A stretch of 64,000 nt of DNA from Channallabes apus (taxonomy: Eukaryota; Chordata; Actinopteri; Siluriformes; Clariidae). This document shows positions 47,312 to 59,410 of this stretch, piece after piece. Under the pieces are notes generated by a model. The model did not search any database and was not told where the DNA came from. It worked only from the letters and a program-made list of their open reading frames with translations. A program made the translations under genes and the position numbers. The stretch spans positions 2,574,901 to 2,638,900 of the forward strand of contig CM060125.1 in the NCBI GenBank assembly GCA_030522415.1, in the 5' to 3' direction. Every line of letters starts with the position of its first letter. The stretch's first letter is position 1.

Positions 47312-47838
47312 TGTCACGGCGTGCGCCTGGGATGGGCGTGCACCCAAATTGATATCGCTCCTCGCTCACTAGTTAGGCGGCCTCCCCCCCTTTAGGTATG
47401 TGAAGCAGCAGGGCTGCAGAATCAGGCAACGGCCCATGAGCTATCGCCGCTAATGATCCCGGCGCTATAAAACACAGCGGGGAGTGTAGCTCGGGGTCTG
47501 ACTGTTGGGAAGCTGGACTTTGCGACGCGGTGGATTTTATGAGAGACAGTGGCACAAGAGCGGGGCGATGTGATGCGCCCCAGAGACTTTAAAAAGGGGG
47601 GCGCCTTTGATCTCCGCGAGAGGAGCGCAAGAATGAGCTGCACGAGCTCTCGTGGCACCTTCACTTCCGCGTCGAGCCCGCCTTCGCATCCCTGCCGCCG
47701 AAGGGGAAAAGGCCACAGAGAGCCTTTAACCCTTTCCTTCCCCATTTTTCTAAATAAATGACCCGTTTTCCTGTAAGACCTCGCCTCGTGTCCGTGTATC
47801 ATGGTGTCGCCCGTGCACTTAGGGTCGAACCCGTTACA
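47312..47838 (+). mobile_element. Solo LTR of a retrotransposon, nested in the hAT MITE
   Basis: It begins TGTCACGG and ends CCGTTACA, which are inverted with one mismatch as expected for LTR termini (TG...CA). The flanks CAGAG (47307-47311) and CAGGG (47839-47843) fit a 5-bp target duplication with one change. Inside are TATAAAA at 47466-47472 and AATAAA at 47753-47758, in the order of a promoter and poly(A) signal of an LTR. No internal coding region is present, so recombination between two LTRs is the likely origin. A Gypsy-type family is plausible. The GC content is far above the surroundings. Confidence 0.75.
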
Positions 47839-47874
47839 CAGGGCTAGTAGTATTTTACTTAGAAAAAGAAATTA

Positions 47875-47930
47875 TATTTATATATATATATATATATATA
47901 TAGATATATAGATATATATATAGATATATA
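47875..47930. repeat. AT/AGAT microsatellite inside the hAT MITE
   Basis: TA units interspersed with TAGA, about 55 bp. Confidence 0.85.
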
Positions 47931-48559
47931 TCGGATCAGTACTCGGTATCGGCCGATACCCTGAGCCCAAGTATCGGAATCCGTATCGGGAGGGGAAAAA
48001 TGGTATCGGAACATCTCTAGTGAAAATACCATAATGATTTTAGGAAGATAGAACCTCTTAAGGAACTCTTTTCATTCAGAAACGAAAATATGACAACACC
48101 AATTCAAATACAAGTTAGTATAAGTGAGCTTAGTAGAAACACAAGTCTGCTAAAAAGATCGTCAGGCTGGAAAGAAACTTAAAACTGTGAGTGGCATGGC
48201 TGACACGTCCTCTGTGTAAGGTTTAACGACAGCACATAAACCTTTATACACATGGGTCTCATTTTCTTAATTCCTGCATGTAGCTCTCAAATAATAGTAA
48301 CTTTTCTCCCCTTGCCACTGAAATGTCCTGTCTTTGATTCTTAACCTTGCTAAAATGCAGTTGCTGTTTAATTCCAGCTTGTTGTTTTAAAACTCTTCCT
48401 CTAAATCAGAATACAGTCCAACATTAGAATAGTCCTAAAAAAATCTGAACTCTATCGCATACCAGACGATGACATATCAAATTTCTTTCATTTCTTTTCA
48501 AGCAGCTTCCACTAGGCCATTTCTCACCATTTTTATCCTGACATATTATGTCTAAGCCT

Positions 48560-48708
48560 TAACTCGAAACATGTTTGTGAATCAGCGGCTGTCTGTTCAG
48601 GCCAGATCACAGCTGAGATGGTGTTATTCTTTTTGATTTCTCTCCAATGTGTACCTGGAATCTCTCACATCGGATTTGGCAAACAGCAAGCATCAAACAC
48701 ATTACATA

Positions 48709-48771
<63 letters not shown>

Positions 48772-49010
48772 GTTATCTGTCTGAGTGAAATAGGGCCTTA
48801 TGAAATCCTACATCCCGACCCTTCTTATACCATCACACGAAGCATGGTTTGAATTAATCCACCCCAGGATGCAGGGTTATGAAAGCTGGGAGAGGAGCAT
48901 GATAAGAGCCGTCAGTGTCTTTCAAGGGCCAGGTAATAATCTCTGGCATGTTGAAAGAGAGCACATGAATCAAGGCGATGAAATTAAAGGACATCCATGA
49001 TTCACATTTT
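48560..49010. other. High-complexity island around a CA repeat, candidate conserved element
   Basis: Non-repeat sequence on both sides of the CA tract, richer in GC than the flanks and with no recognisable protein. Function unknown. Confidence 0.25.
48711..48770. repeat. CA microsatellite, 30 units
   Basis: Perfect AC dinucleotides over 60 bp. Confidence 0.97.
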
Positions 49011-49341
49011 CCACAATGATGACCCAAAATCAAGCAAATTTACTGAGATTTACAACAGGGACGAATATGAGTAGGTTAAGCAGAGTTTACGTACGGAAAC
49101 TTAAGTTGTAAACAAAATCCAGACAGTATAAAATATTGGAAGGATTAAACCAAGCTTGGTAACCTTACATTACCTTAAGTGTTTTACTCTGCTTATACCA
49201 TGGTAATTTCCCAGCAACTACAGTACATATAATTTTTTAAATTATTTTTAATAAGTACAATTAATGTTGTGGAAAATCCTCAAGCTAGTTCATGTTATCA
49301 CATAGGTTATAGTAGTTGTAAACAGTCATTACTGTGCTGCC

Positions 49342-50940
49342 CAATTCAATTCAGTTTTTTATAGCGCTTTTAACAATGATCATTATCACAAAGCACCTTT
49401 ACGGAATAAAAAAATATGGAAACAAAAAAGAAAAATGTAAGGAAAAAGAGAATAAATACTAATAGTCAGTTTGTCCCTGAAGGCCAAGCCATGCAGTAGC
49501 AGAGAAAAACTCACTGAGATGACAATAGGAAGAACTCTTGAAAAGAACCAGACTCAACAGGGAATCCATTCTCATTTGGTTGATAATGGATATTACCATA
49601 AATCAGTCCCTGGTGTATCTGTGCACTAGAAGTCACATAATGTATAAGATGAGCATATATTTTGTGCAAATTACAAGCAGATCTGGCAGGACTAAGATAA
49701 CATAACTAAAATAGAAAGTTAGAAGGAAAAAGACATGAGGGCTATCACCATCATGTCACCATCAACAAACCTGATCAATGGGAGTGAGGGAAGACAGCAT
49801 CTTACATGAGTTTACACATACCATTTAACTCTACGTCCATGAGTCCCCTATATCTGTATCTTTAAGACAAATCTTAAAAAAAAAAAAAAAAAAAGATAAT
49901 TTTCAGCCAAGACTGAGACTGCGTCTGAGTCTAGAACATTTATTGAAAAGGTATTCAATAACTTTGCGGCTGTTGTAATTTTCATAAAACAAGGTACCAA
50001 TAAGCAGTCTTCACCCTTTGATCAAAGCAGGCATGGCAGATCATAAAACACAAGCAGTTCACTCAGGTATTGTGGAATGAGACCATTTAGTGCTTTATAT
50101 TGAAGTTCAATAGTAGTATTTTAAAATAATTGAAAAAGTTAGTGCAGTGTGGATAAGATAGGGTGATTTCCTCATATCTTCTGGTTTTATTAAGGACTTT
50201 GGCTGCTGCTTTTTTGACTCAAGGGAGCTCACGGACCTACAGTAGTAGAACATGTAGACCATAAGGCATTACAATAGTTCAAACTAGAGGTTAGGAAACT
50301 TTTTTTATGCATCATGTAGTGACGATATGTTTCATATCATTGCAATATTTCTGATATGAAAGAATGCTATTCTGTCAAGAGTCAGCAGAAGATAGTTAAT
50401 TAGCATCCTAATGTCCTTCACACATTCTTCAATTTTATTAAGCTGGTGTCTCTCATTTGGTTTTGCTGAGACATAACTTTGTGCTATCAGCATTACAGTG
50501 GAAACTAATACCATTCTTACAAATTATGTTACCCAGAGGAAGCATATAGAGAGAAAATAGCAGTGGCTCTAAAACAGAACCCCATGGAACATCAATCTTC
50601 ACTTTATTACACATAGAATAATCACCATTTACATGTACAAACTGAAAATGATCAGACTAATAAGACCTGAACTAGGAAAGTGCCTTTCCATTAACAATAT
50701 GAGTATTATGATCTATGATGTTAAAACCTGCACTGCAAAGAAGGTCAAGCAACACAAGCAAGGAGACACAACACATATCAGGGACAAGTAAGAACCCATG
50801 CTGTCTTTGTGCTATTATGAGACTTAAATCCTGACTGAAACATTTCATGAATGTACTGTAGGTATGAAGATTACTGCTGTGCTGTAACATACAACACAGA
50901 GATATCAAAGGAGGCAGACAGCATTGAAGAGTGACATTCT
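49342..50940 (-). mobile_element. L2-type LINE, decayed
   Basis: The 3' end AATTGAATTGGG and a GCGCTATAAAAAA-like segment (minus strand) at 49342 are followed by 3' UTR and reverse-transcriptase remnants aligned with 42028-44230. The peptide RHQLNKIEECVKDIRMLIN (50332-50514) matches the region after the YADD box. Many indels and stops. Confidence 0.75.
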
Positions 50941-51139
50941 AAACAGTGGTTCACTTCTGTTTTTAGGTACAGTTGGCTTTAATGTTTAATTCAGACCATA
51001 CTGGAGTATGCCTTACCATACTCAAGACCTTCTTCCTAAGCCAACTTGAAAACAGGATTCTGACTCAGGCACAGCACTGAACGTCCATATTATGCAAATC
51101 TACTGGATATTGGAGTTTTGGACTCGGGTAAGGTCCAGA

Positions 51140-51413
51140 GTCCATAGTGAGGTCCATCACCCAGATGAGGATGGGTTCCCTGTTGAGTCTGGTTTCTCTC
51201 AAGGTTTCTTCCTATTACCATCTCAGGGAGTTTTTCCTTGCCACTGTCACCCTCGGGCTTGCTCACCAGGGACTATTTGACCATTTTAATTTATACACAT
51301 TCACATTCCATACAAACTTAAATAATCCTTTTGATTGTGTAAAGCTGTTTTGAGACAATGTCAATTGTTAAAAGCGCTATACAAGTAAAATTGAATTGAA
51401 TTGAATTGAATAG
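51140..51413 (+). mobile_element. L2-type LINE 3' end, 5'-truncated
   Basis: CCCAGATGAGGATGGGTTCC, TGCTCACCAGGGACTATTTG and AAAAGCGCTATACAAGTAAA, then TTGAA repeats. Closely similar to 38110-38368, so a young copy. Confidence 0.85.
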
Positions 51414-51779
51414 AGGCGGCGCGGTGGTGTAGTGGTTAGCACTGTCGCCTTGCACCTCCAGGGTCCAGGGTTCGATTCCCGGCCAGGCTCGATTCCCGTC
51501 TCTGTGTGCATGGAGTTTGCATGTTCTCCCCGTGCTTGGTGGATTTCCTCCGGGTACTCCGGTTTCCTCCCACAGTCCAAAGATATGCAGGTTAGGCTAA
51601 TTGGCCCGTAGTGTGTGATTGGGTGTGTGAGTGTGTGTATGTGTGTGTGTGCCCTGCGATGGATTGGCACCCTGTCCAGGGTGTACCCCGCCTAGTGCCC
51701 GAAGTCTCCTGGGATAGGCTCCAGGTCCCCCGCGACCCTGATCACAGGATTAAGCGGTATAGAAAATGAATGAATGAAT
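51414..51779 (+). mobile_element. V-SINE, full length, inserted in the L2 tail
   Basis: The 11-bp duplication GAATTGAATAG (51403-51413, 51780-51790) is itself the end of the L2 tail. The short segment around GGCGTTCCTAAATT is missing. Confidence 0.92.
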
Positions 51780-51790
51780 GAATTGAATAG

Positions 51791-53535
51791 TGTGAAAGCA
51801 GCCAAAATATTATGATGTAAGCATTCTGGACATGCAGACTGAGTTTGAATTGAATTGTATTGTTTTCCACAAACACCATTTATTATTAACAGACTATGAT
51901 TTGTTTATTTATTTAATCGCAATTTTGTTATACCAACACATATCCTTCTGCAATTGACAGAACTAACTAGTCATGACTGATAGTTAGTGACCAACATTCT
52001 GTGTACTTAACAGAGGTGAAAGTGGTTAGCCAAAAGGTGAGAAGAATAAGGCATTGATGTGGATTCTGTAGATCTTGCAAGTTTCTCTTTATGTCTCCTC
52101 GTATGCTGCTTTAGAATTAACAGTTAACTAACTTGTCTTGGGTTTGAATCCCAAATAGCATAAAATGAAAAGCTAGTCTGCTATGTCAGGTGTAGATTCA
52201 GTTGTTCCACACACGTTCCAAGTAGTGCCCTTTTGCTCAATAAACTTACATGTTGATTTTTCTCTGAAAGCCAGTACACAGAGGTGCATACCCACAAATA
52301 TAGAGTGACAATCTGACATAAAAACTTTTTTAACGTTTACAGAAGTTACACAGGCGGAGAGTGTGAAGCTGAGAATAGGTTGACTGCAGCTCAAAGGCAT
52401 ATGCCAGTTATACTAAGTGTACAGCTCTTTCTTAATATATGAGAGCTGAAACTTGACACAAATGCCTTTTTAGCTTGGTTTGATGTCAAACCAACTCTGT
52501 GGTCATGTGGCTTCAAGTCCGAGAAAAATAAAACCATGACCTGGCAGGACATGAACTGTGCATACATGAATGTTCTTAAGTGCTACTTCCTTTTTCATGC
52601 TGTGACTGGACTTACCAGCTTAGCTCATGGTCAGTTGTCGTTATTAAATATCGAATATAAAACGTTTATAAGAATGATTATGCAAATATAGTGAATAAAT
52701 GAGGAGGGAATGAGAGCACTAATGGAGTCTGTTTTTGAACAACCTGAAGGTCATTGGAAATGCTATAATCAGGCAAGCATGGCTGTGTCTGGGATTGTCA
52801 TATTGTGGTTGGCACGGGAAACTATGCTTTAGCAGACCGTGGATTATATTTAGAAAACAGCGCAGTGGTGATGGAATGATAAATGGACTACAGTGAAGTG
52901 TAGTTTTATTGGACAGGAAATCTCATAAGAAGGGGCCAGACATACTCTGCAATTATCCTTGGGGAGAGATCACTCATGGCTTTCAGCAGAGGAAATGGTC
53001 GACGTATGATTCAAGCAAAACATGCAATATTATTAACAACCAGCTAATGACTATGCAGACCTTCTCACAACCTACTACATCTACATTTCAGATTAGAGTG
53101 TATAACAATACATTTATTTCAAGTAACACTTAATTTTTTTTTTTTTTATCACTTTTGATAGAGGCAGCTAAAGTGAAAAAAAGTTGAAGCCGCATAGCAA
53201 ATTCATTTGCAAACATGAGACAGGTGATGAAGAATGGTTTTATTTGACTGTTTAATGTCCAGGCCATATTTTGCCATTACCATGGCAAGTTAAGTCAGAC
53301 ATGCAAAACTCATCAATACTGACTTACACAATGATGATTAGTTTTCTCAACCAGCAGAGGGCAACATTAGCTCCATAGAGACATTAGCCTAGCACATTAC
53401 TTTTTTTTGTATACAGCTGTTAAATGAACATCAATGGCAAAACATAACTCATGAAGTGGGAATTTCTGAGTAACGATGAATCTAAATGGTTTGTTTGCCT
53501 AGTAAATATAAATGTATGTTGTTTATATGACTAGA
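51791..53535. other. Intergenic DNA without recognised features
   Basis: No gene or element identified; a poly-T run is at 53132-53148. Confidence 0.5.
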
Positions 53536-53731
53536 AATTAATGTGAGTGTTTTATCTCCTGGTAAAGATTAATTTGAGTGATAGGTCTTTGTATCTAAAT
53601 AAAATTAGTGGTTTATCTAGTGGTTAAATAAATTGCAGTGGCTTATCTAACTGCTAAATAAATTGAAGTGGTTTATCTAAAGTGCTAAATAGATTTGAGT
53701 GGTTTATCTAACTGGTAAATAAACAGTAGTC
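53536..53731. repeat. Minisatellite, about 35-bp unit
   Basis: Units contain AGTGGTTTATCTAACTGG followed by TAAATAAATTG, about five to six copies with increasing regularity to the right. A single further unit is at about 54496-54541. Confidence 0.8.
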
Positions 53732-54172
53732 AAGTCAAGACTGATTATGAAGAGACTGGGATCAGATGTTCAGATGTGTAAGTTTGCTGGTTGCAGCATT
53801 TTCTTAACCTGATATGAAGTTTCTATTGAATTACTACAATAATCCATCTACTTTTGTGCTTTCATTTTATATAAGTAAGTACACAGGTCGCTGTACATGG
53901 AACAGAGCATAGCCCATTCTTCTAGCAAGTGCTGCTGAGTAATCCTTTTTTTTTATCCTAGCTTCTATAAATAAAAGCACATTACCTTTTATTTTACCAA
54001 ACAACATGCAAATAAATTTTTAAATACTGAAATAACTAAATACTAAATACAGCTGTGCATTACAAGAACCTGTGCTATATGATTTAAAACACAGTCCCTT
54101 CAAATTTAGAGAAGATTTACAGGAAATGTATATAAAGTAAAATTACAATATACATATACAACTTATACATAT

Positions 54173-54292
54173 ACCCTGTCCAGGGTGTACCCCGCCTAGT
54201 GCCCGAAGTCTCCTGGGATAGGCTCCAGGTCCCCCGCGACCCTGAACACAGGATTAAGCGGTATAGAAGATGAATGAATGAATGAATGAATG
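54173..54292 (+). mobile_element. V-SINE, 5'-truncated, 13-bp target duplication
   Basis: AACTTATACATAT at 54160-54172 and 54293-54305. Only the last 120 bp of the SINE are present, beginning ACCCTGTCCAGGGTG. Confidence 0.92.
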
Positions 54293-54944
54293 AACTTATA
54301 CATATTAAACAAAACTTTATTGAAAAGTTTTTGGTCAAGGAAATTATGTTATGGGTTTTATATTACGTTATGGGCGGTGTCTAAAAGGATTTAGCATCTT
54401 CATAGGTTGAGACATAGGTGAGAGTAAAAGTGCATGTGGGTTCATGCCAAAAAAGAAACTAAACCATTGATTTGTTCTCAAGACTGAGATAATACAACTA
54501 ACTGGTAAAGAAAATGCAGTGGTTTATCTCACTGGTGAATAGTTTTAGCATGTAATATAATATAATATAATTTACATGCTATAAATATATAGGATGTAAA
54601 TATAATTAAATTAAGAAATATTTCAGTGCTTTCCTCCTAGTGAAAAAAAAAGACATTTTCGCATATTACAAATATATTCAGATCTAGTACATTGCCAATA
54701 TACTAACAAAAAAATGTAACATCAGTTAGTACAGTACAGTATATAACTAACATCATGTTTTTACCAATTTTTGGAATTAAACTTTAAATAAAATAATAGA
54801 ATTATAGTATACTTTCCAGAAAAATAAATATCTTTAAGTGAAGGTTCAGTGTAATTTCTAAAGCACATTCTAATTTAACCTTATATTACTCATGTAGGAT
54901 TTGTAACACAGTAAAATTTGCTGTAATGTACTTATAGTTATATA

Positions 54945-56433
54945 CAGAGGTGGAAAGAGTAATAAAATTTTGTACTCCAGTACAAGTACCGTTACTTCAG
55001 TGAAATTTTACTTAAGTACAAGTAAAGTTACCATTATAAAAATCTACTCAAGTAAAAGTAAAAAGTAGCTCATTATAAAAATTTACTCAGAGTAAAAGTT
55101 ACCGAGTTACTTTTTTATTTTAATTTTTTTAACAGCGGGGGTGGGATGAGGCATTCTAGCGTAGTTCAAAAAAGATGAGCAGATATAAATCTCAAACTAG
55201 TTGTTTTTAACTGAAGGAACACCTTTGCATAATAAAGCTGTTGTCTTTCTTGTGCTTGAAAATCAAAGTGGTCACTTAAATATGGTGTTACGTCCCAGTC
55301 TAGGGTCATACAGCAAAAGAATGGCTCAGGGTTCTATTTTAAACTGTATGGAAATGGTGGTATATGGCAGAAAGAACTAGATCCAATCATTAACTAATGA
55401 AACAATGAGGTTTGTATACACACACACACACACACACACAACAGGAGGAGGATCAGATTCAGGTTGGACCCAGGCCAAAATAATAAACAAAATGGGATTT
55501 ATATTTAGTAGCTAGATTACCTGCAAAAAAAAAAAAAAAAACACAAACAAAAATACAGGTACCTTCCCGGACTCCCTAAACCTATATAAACTATATAAAC
55601 TATATAAAATAGAAACCTAAGCTAAACTATATAAAATACCTGGCTCAAAAAAGTCTCACAGTCTAATATTTCATTGGATTGTTTTAGCTATGATTAAGCT
55701 GTGGGACTGCTTTGATAAAATTATATGTACATAATATATATAAGGTTATCCCCCCCCCCCCCCCATCATTCCGTACAATAAGGTAGTCAGCTATCTTCAT
55801 TTTATTGCCACATAACATCCTGAGCAAATAAATTCCCAAATAAATTCCCTCTTCCAAAAATAAATGGCAGCCACGCCCCTGCTACTAGTGAGTGCACAGA
55901 CATACAGTAAAATTATCTATAAATATATACAAAGACCAACCAAACCAAAGGGACAAAGCAATAATCAAAGTCAATTGGAGGCAAAAAGTCAAACCGGAAT
56001 ACACAACCAAATGTCAAAACGCCAAAATCACAACCTCTTTCATCTTTCGCGCGTCTCTCTCCAGTCTCGCTAGTCGATGACGTCACTCAGGGCGGAAGCG
56101 ACCGTATGGAAGGTCAGGTAGCTGCCGATGTCAGAAAACCTGGAGTGGAGTCTGGAGCGGCGCGCGACCAGGACATGATACACACACGCGAGCGCAACGG
56201 AGCATTTATACAAAGCATAATATTTGTATTATTTTAGCATTTTCATTCATTTATTTTTTACTCAGTAGCGAATATTATTTAAAATGTAGCAAATTACAAT
56301 ACTTCAAACAAAACGTACTTAAGTAAAAGTAAAATTACAGATTTTTAAAACTACTTTAAAAAGTAGAAATACACAAAAAAGCTACTCAATTACAGTAACG
56401 CGAGTAAATGTAATTCGTTACTTTCCACCTCTG
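54945..56433 (+). mobile_element. hAT-type MITE with GC-rich core, copy 1
   Basis: Ends CAGAGGTGGAAAG and CTTTCCACCTCTG; the target duplication GTTATATA is at 54937-54944 and 56434-56441. Both ends are built of short ACTTAAGTAAAAGT-like words. The middle holds a CA repeat (about 55418-55442) and a GC-rich stretch (56045-56205) with a CRE, TGACGTCA, at 56078-56085. About 320 bp (55584-55904) is absent from copy 2. No transposase was recognised. Confidence 0.9.
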
Positions 56434-56439
56434 GTTATA

Positions 56440-59035
56440 TATTAAAGCTATACTTTATTTTCATCAATTACTGTTTCAGGTACTCGATGTATGTACATTA
56501 GTCCATAAACAACCATACAGTATACTGCATATATACATTGATGCACTTATCTACTAATCGCTAGTGCTTGAATACCATCAGTGTATAAACATTTAGTTTT
56601 TTCAGACTAAATCCTAGCCTCTCAGGAACTACTTTAAAGGCCCAAACAGGTGGAAATGACATGGAGTGAATTCAGGACTGTACGGGGATCTGGCATTAAC
56701 TTCCATCCGTTTTACTGTAACACGCAAGTGATATGCGTGAATGTTTGTGTGTGCAACTCTTTTCCACAAGTTAGCGACAATTTATCCATCAGTTTTCAAG
56801 GATCCGACATTCTACGTACTTGCTGAATGTTCACAGGAACGACTGCAGTGGGCTCTGAGCCACCTCAGCCGGGATTGTCAGTCACGGACCTATGCCTTTA
56901 AAACGTCTGCGCCATTCAGATTTTACTGTGGCAAAGAGTTTCATCACTGCACTGTGCTTGAAGACCTCTATCAATATCAAATGCTTTTATGCTATTATTC
57001 GCAAAAAGTCCCATTTTGAATGCCCAGCATAGATAAGATAGCAAAGTGAAACATGGTTTTTGGGAACAGTGAATGGTGACGATTATCCCTTATTGCTTTT
57101 ATGTTCTTGTATGAAAAGTCATTATAACTGCACTTTCACAGAAATAATAAAAATACAGCATCAAGCAACATTTTAGCATCAAATTTTTACTAATCACATC
57201 ACAAATATTGCAATATAACGATGTTAAATTAACATTAACATTTGTAAACTCTACTGTTGTACTGTACAGTGTTTGATAAACAAAAATGTACAAATATACC
57301 AGTACAGTACCTTTACTTTTGATCATGTATATCTAAACAAATGTATCATCGCAGGTTGGGTATCTACAATTATAGATTTACAGAAATGTAAATAGATCGA
57401 ATACAGAAAAATGTATTTCTGTTTTCGTTCATCTTTGCCTTGATACAGTATATACTGTACAGTGTATAAAAATATCTTATTTTGTGATACATATAATAGC
57501 CTTATTATAATGATCACAAAAGTTGCAAAACTTGGGTCAGACTTTTCTCAGTGTAACAACCAATTCAAATGATTATCTTAATACTTTGGGAAAGGATCTT
57601 GGGCTTGTTACTTTAATGATAACATAATAGGCACTAGTGTATTTGTTTAAAATATTGCAATCTTGGCTAGACTGGCTCAATGTTTTTGACTTAAAGCACA
57701 AAACAATAAATCAGTACATATATTAGAGGAATCAAAGCATTCTTTACATTTTAAGAAAATGATTCATTTTGGGTCCTAGTATAATTGAGAATTGTACTGA
57801 GGTCATAATGTTCCCAGCACACTCCATCATTACAGAAATAACTGATGAATTACTAAAAACTAAAATGAACAGTATTCGTTAGAGGAGTTAATGTGCTCTA
57901 TTTGCTCGGTAATTATGATTTGTTTGTATGGACAAATCCTGAGGGGGAAGCAGAGATTTGGCCTCAGTCACTTGGGGCTATATAGGAAAAATAAACCTCC
58001 ACGCAGGATAGGCCTAATTAGTCTGTCGTTCTTGCTCTTCATTTTTTGGCCCTGACAGTTGCATCTCAGAGCATCTGAGTTAAATCATGTGGCAGGGTCG
58101 CAAGAGCCCCGCGGCACTGGCACAAGATCCATCACTCGAACATTCAATAATGCTCCCTCTATCTCCACTGTCTGTGCTGACAGATGACATTTACAACTCA
58201 TTAAAATGCACTCATTGTTTACAGGCATCCAGCTCCAAGTGACACAAATAACACTTAATTCAATGTTTTGTAGAGTCTGTATGAAATTTCAGACAGATGG
58301 AGCATGCAACCGTTGGTTCTCGCTCCAAGATATTGTGTCAGAATTGGCATCACTGCTACTGTGATATGGATTGTAGTGGGAAAAAAAATATGCACTTTAC
58401 AACAGTTGTATCCTAAATATAGTCAATCAACCAAGACATGGAATCAGCTGTTAACTTCTTTTTTGCACTAGATTTGCTTCGTAGCTGATTGTGTTACCAA
58501 GGCAGGGTTTTTGGACACTCACTATAACAGCTTAATTGATTATCATTTCAACCCCTTACATCCCACACCTCAAGGTTAACATAAGTTATATAGGTTCAAT
58601 CATTTTAACATAAGTTAGAATCATTTATTTAAAATAGGCTCAACAATTTGAGCTCTTTTTTTTGTTCTTAAATTATTTGTTTATCTCATACCTTTAGTTT
58701 TTATTGGATAAAGCAAACTTCAGATGTCAAGCATGTTTTGGCTGACAACGGAAGAAAACTGTACATTAGATTTTTTTTTTATTTACACGAAACTGATTCT
58801 TGAAATAATAAAAGCTGTATCAGCATTAAAAAAAAATTGAGAAGCATAGTGATCTAAGTTTCTATATATCAATCTATGTAAACTGTTCGCTCTGGGGAAA
58901 GCCTTTGTGGAGAACCATACAATGTTGAGTTGAATGTAAGAAGCTATGAAAAAACAGTTTTTCTAAATGTTAACAATCCCTCGACAATAAGGTTAATGTT
59001 TTAGTGCTGCGTCACTCAAGAGCCTCAACAAAACT
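56440..59035. other. Intergenic DNA, with one complex island
   Basis: No gene supported. A 92-codon frame at 56741-57019 resembles nothing known to me. A high-complexity stretch at 57900-58260 could be a conserved element. Confidence 0.4.
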
Positions 59036-59047
59036 ATTATTATTATA

Positions 59048-59398
59048 ATACGGCGTCACAGTGGTGTACTGGTTAGCACTGTCGCCTTGCACCTCCAGGG
59101 TCCGGGTTCGATTCCCCGGCCAGGCTCGATTCCCGTCTCTGTGTGCATGGAGTTTGCATGTTCTCCCCGTGCTTGGTGGGTTTCCTCCGGGTACTCCGGT
59201 TTCCTTCCACAGTCCAAATACATGCAGATTAGACTAATTGTCGTTCCCAAATTGACCATAGTGTGTGTGTGTGCTCTGCGATGGATTGGCAGGCTGTCCA
59301 GGGTGTACCCTGCCTCGTGCCCAGAGTCTCCTGGGATAGGCTCCAGGTCCCCGCGACCCTAAATACAGGATAAAGCGGTATAGAAGATGAATGAATGA
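59048..59398 (+). mobile_element. V-SINE, nearly full length, 12-bp target duplication
   Basis: ATTATTATTATA at 59036-59047 and 59399-59410. The head is slightly diverged (CGGCGTCACAGTGG). Confidence 0.9.
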
Positions 59399-59410
59399 AT
59401 TATTATTATA

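Larger units (their letters stand above)
47145..48019. mobile_element. hAT-type MITE with perfect 8-bp target duplication
   Basis: GTGAAAAT at 47137-47144 and 48020-48027. The ends are TAGGGTTGTTCCGAT and ATCGGAACATCTCTA, with repeated GGTATCGG/CCGATACC words inside. No transposase. About 530 of its 875 bp is an inserted LTR. Confidence 0.9.

Noticed and set aside
56741..57019. 92-codon open frame as a gene
   Set aside because: Unrecognised peptide in AT-rich DNA with no promoter, splice or neighbour support.
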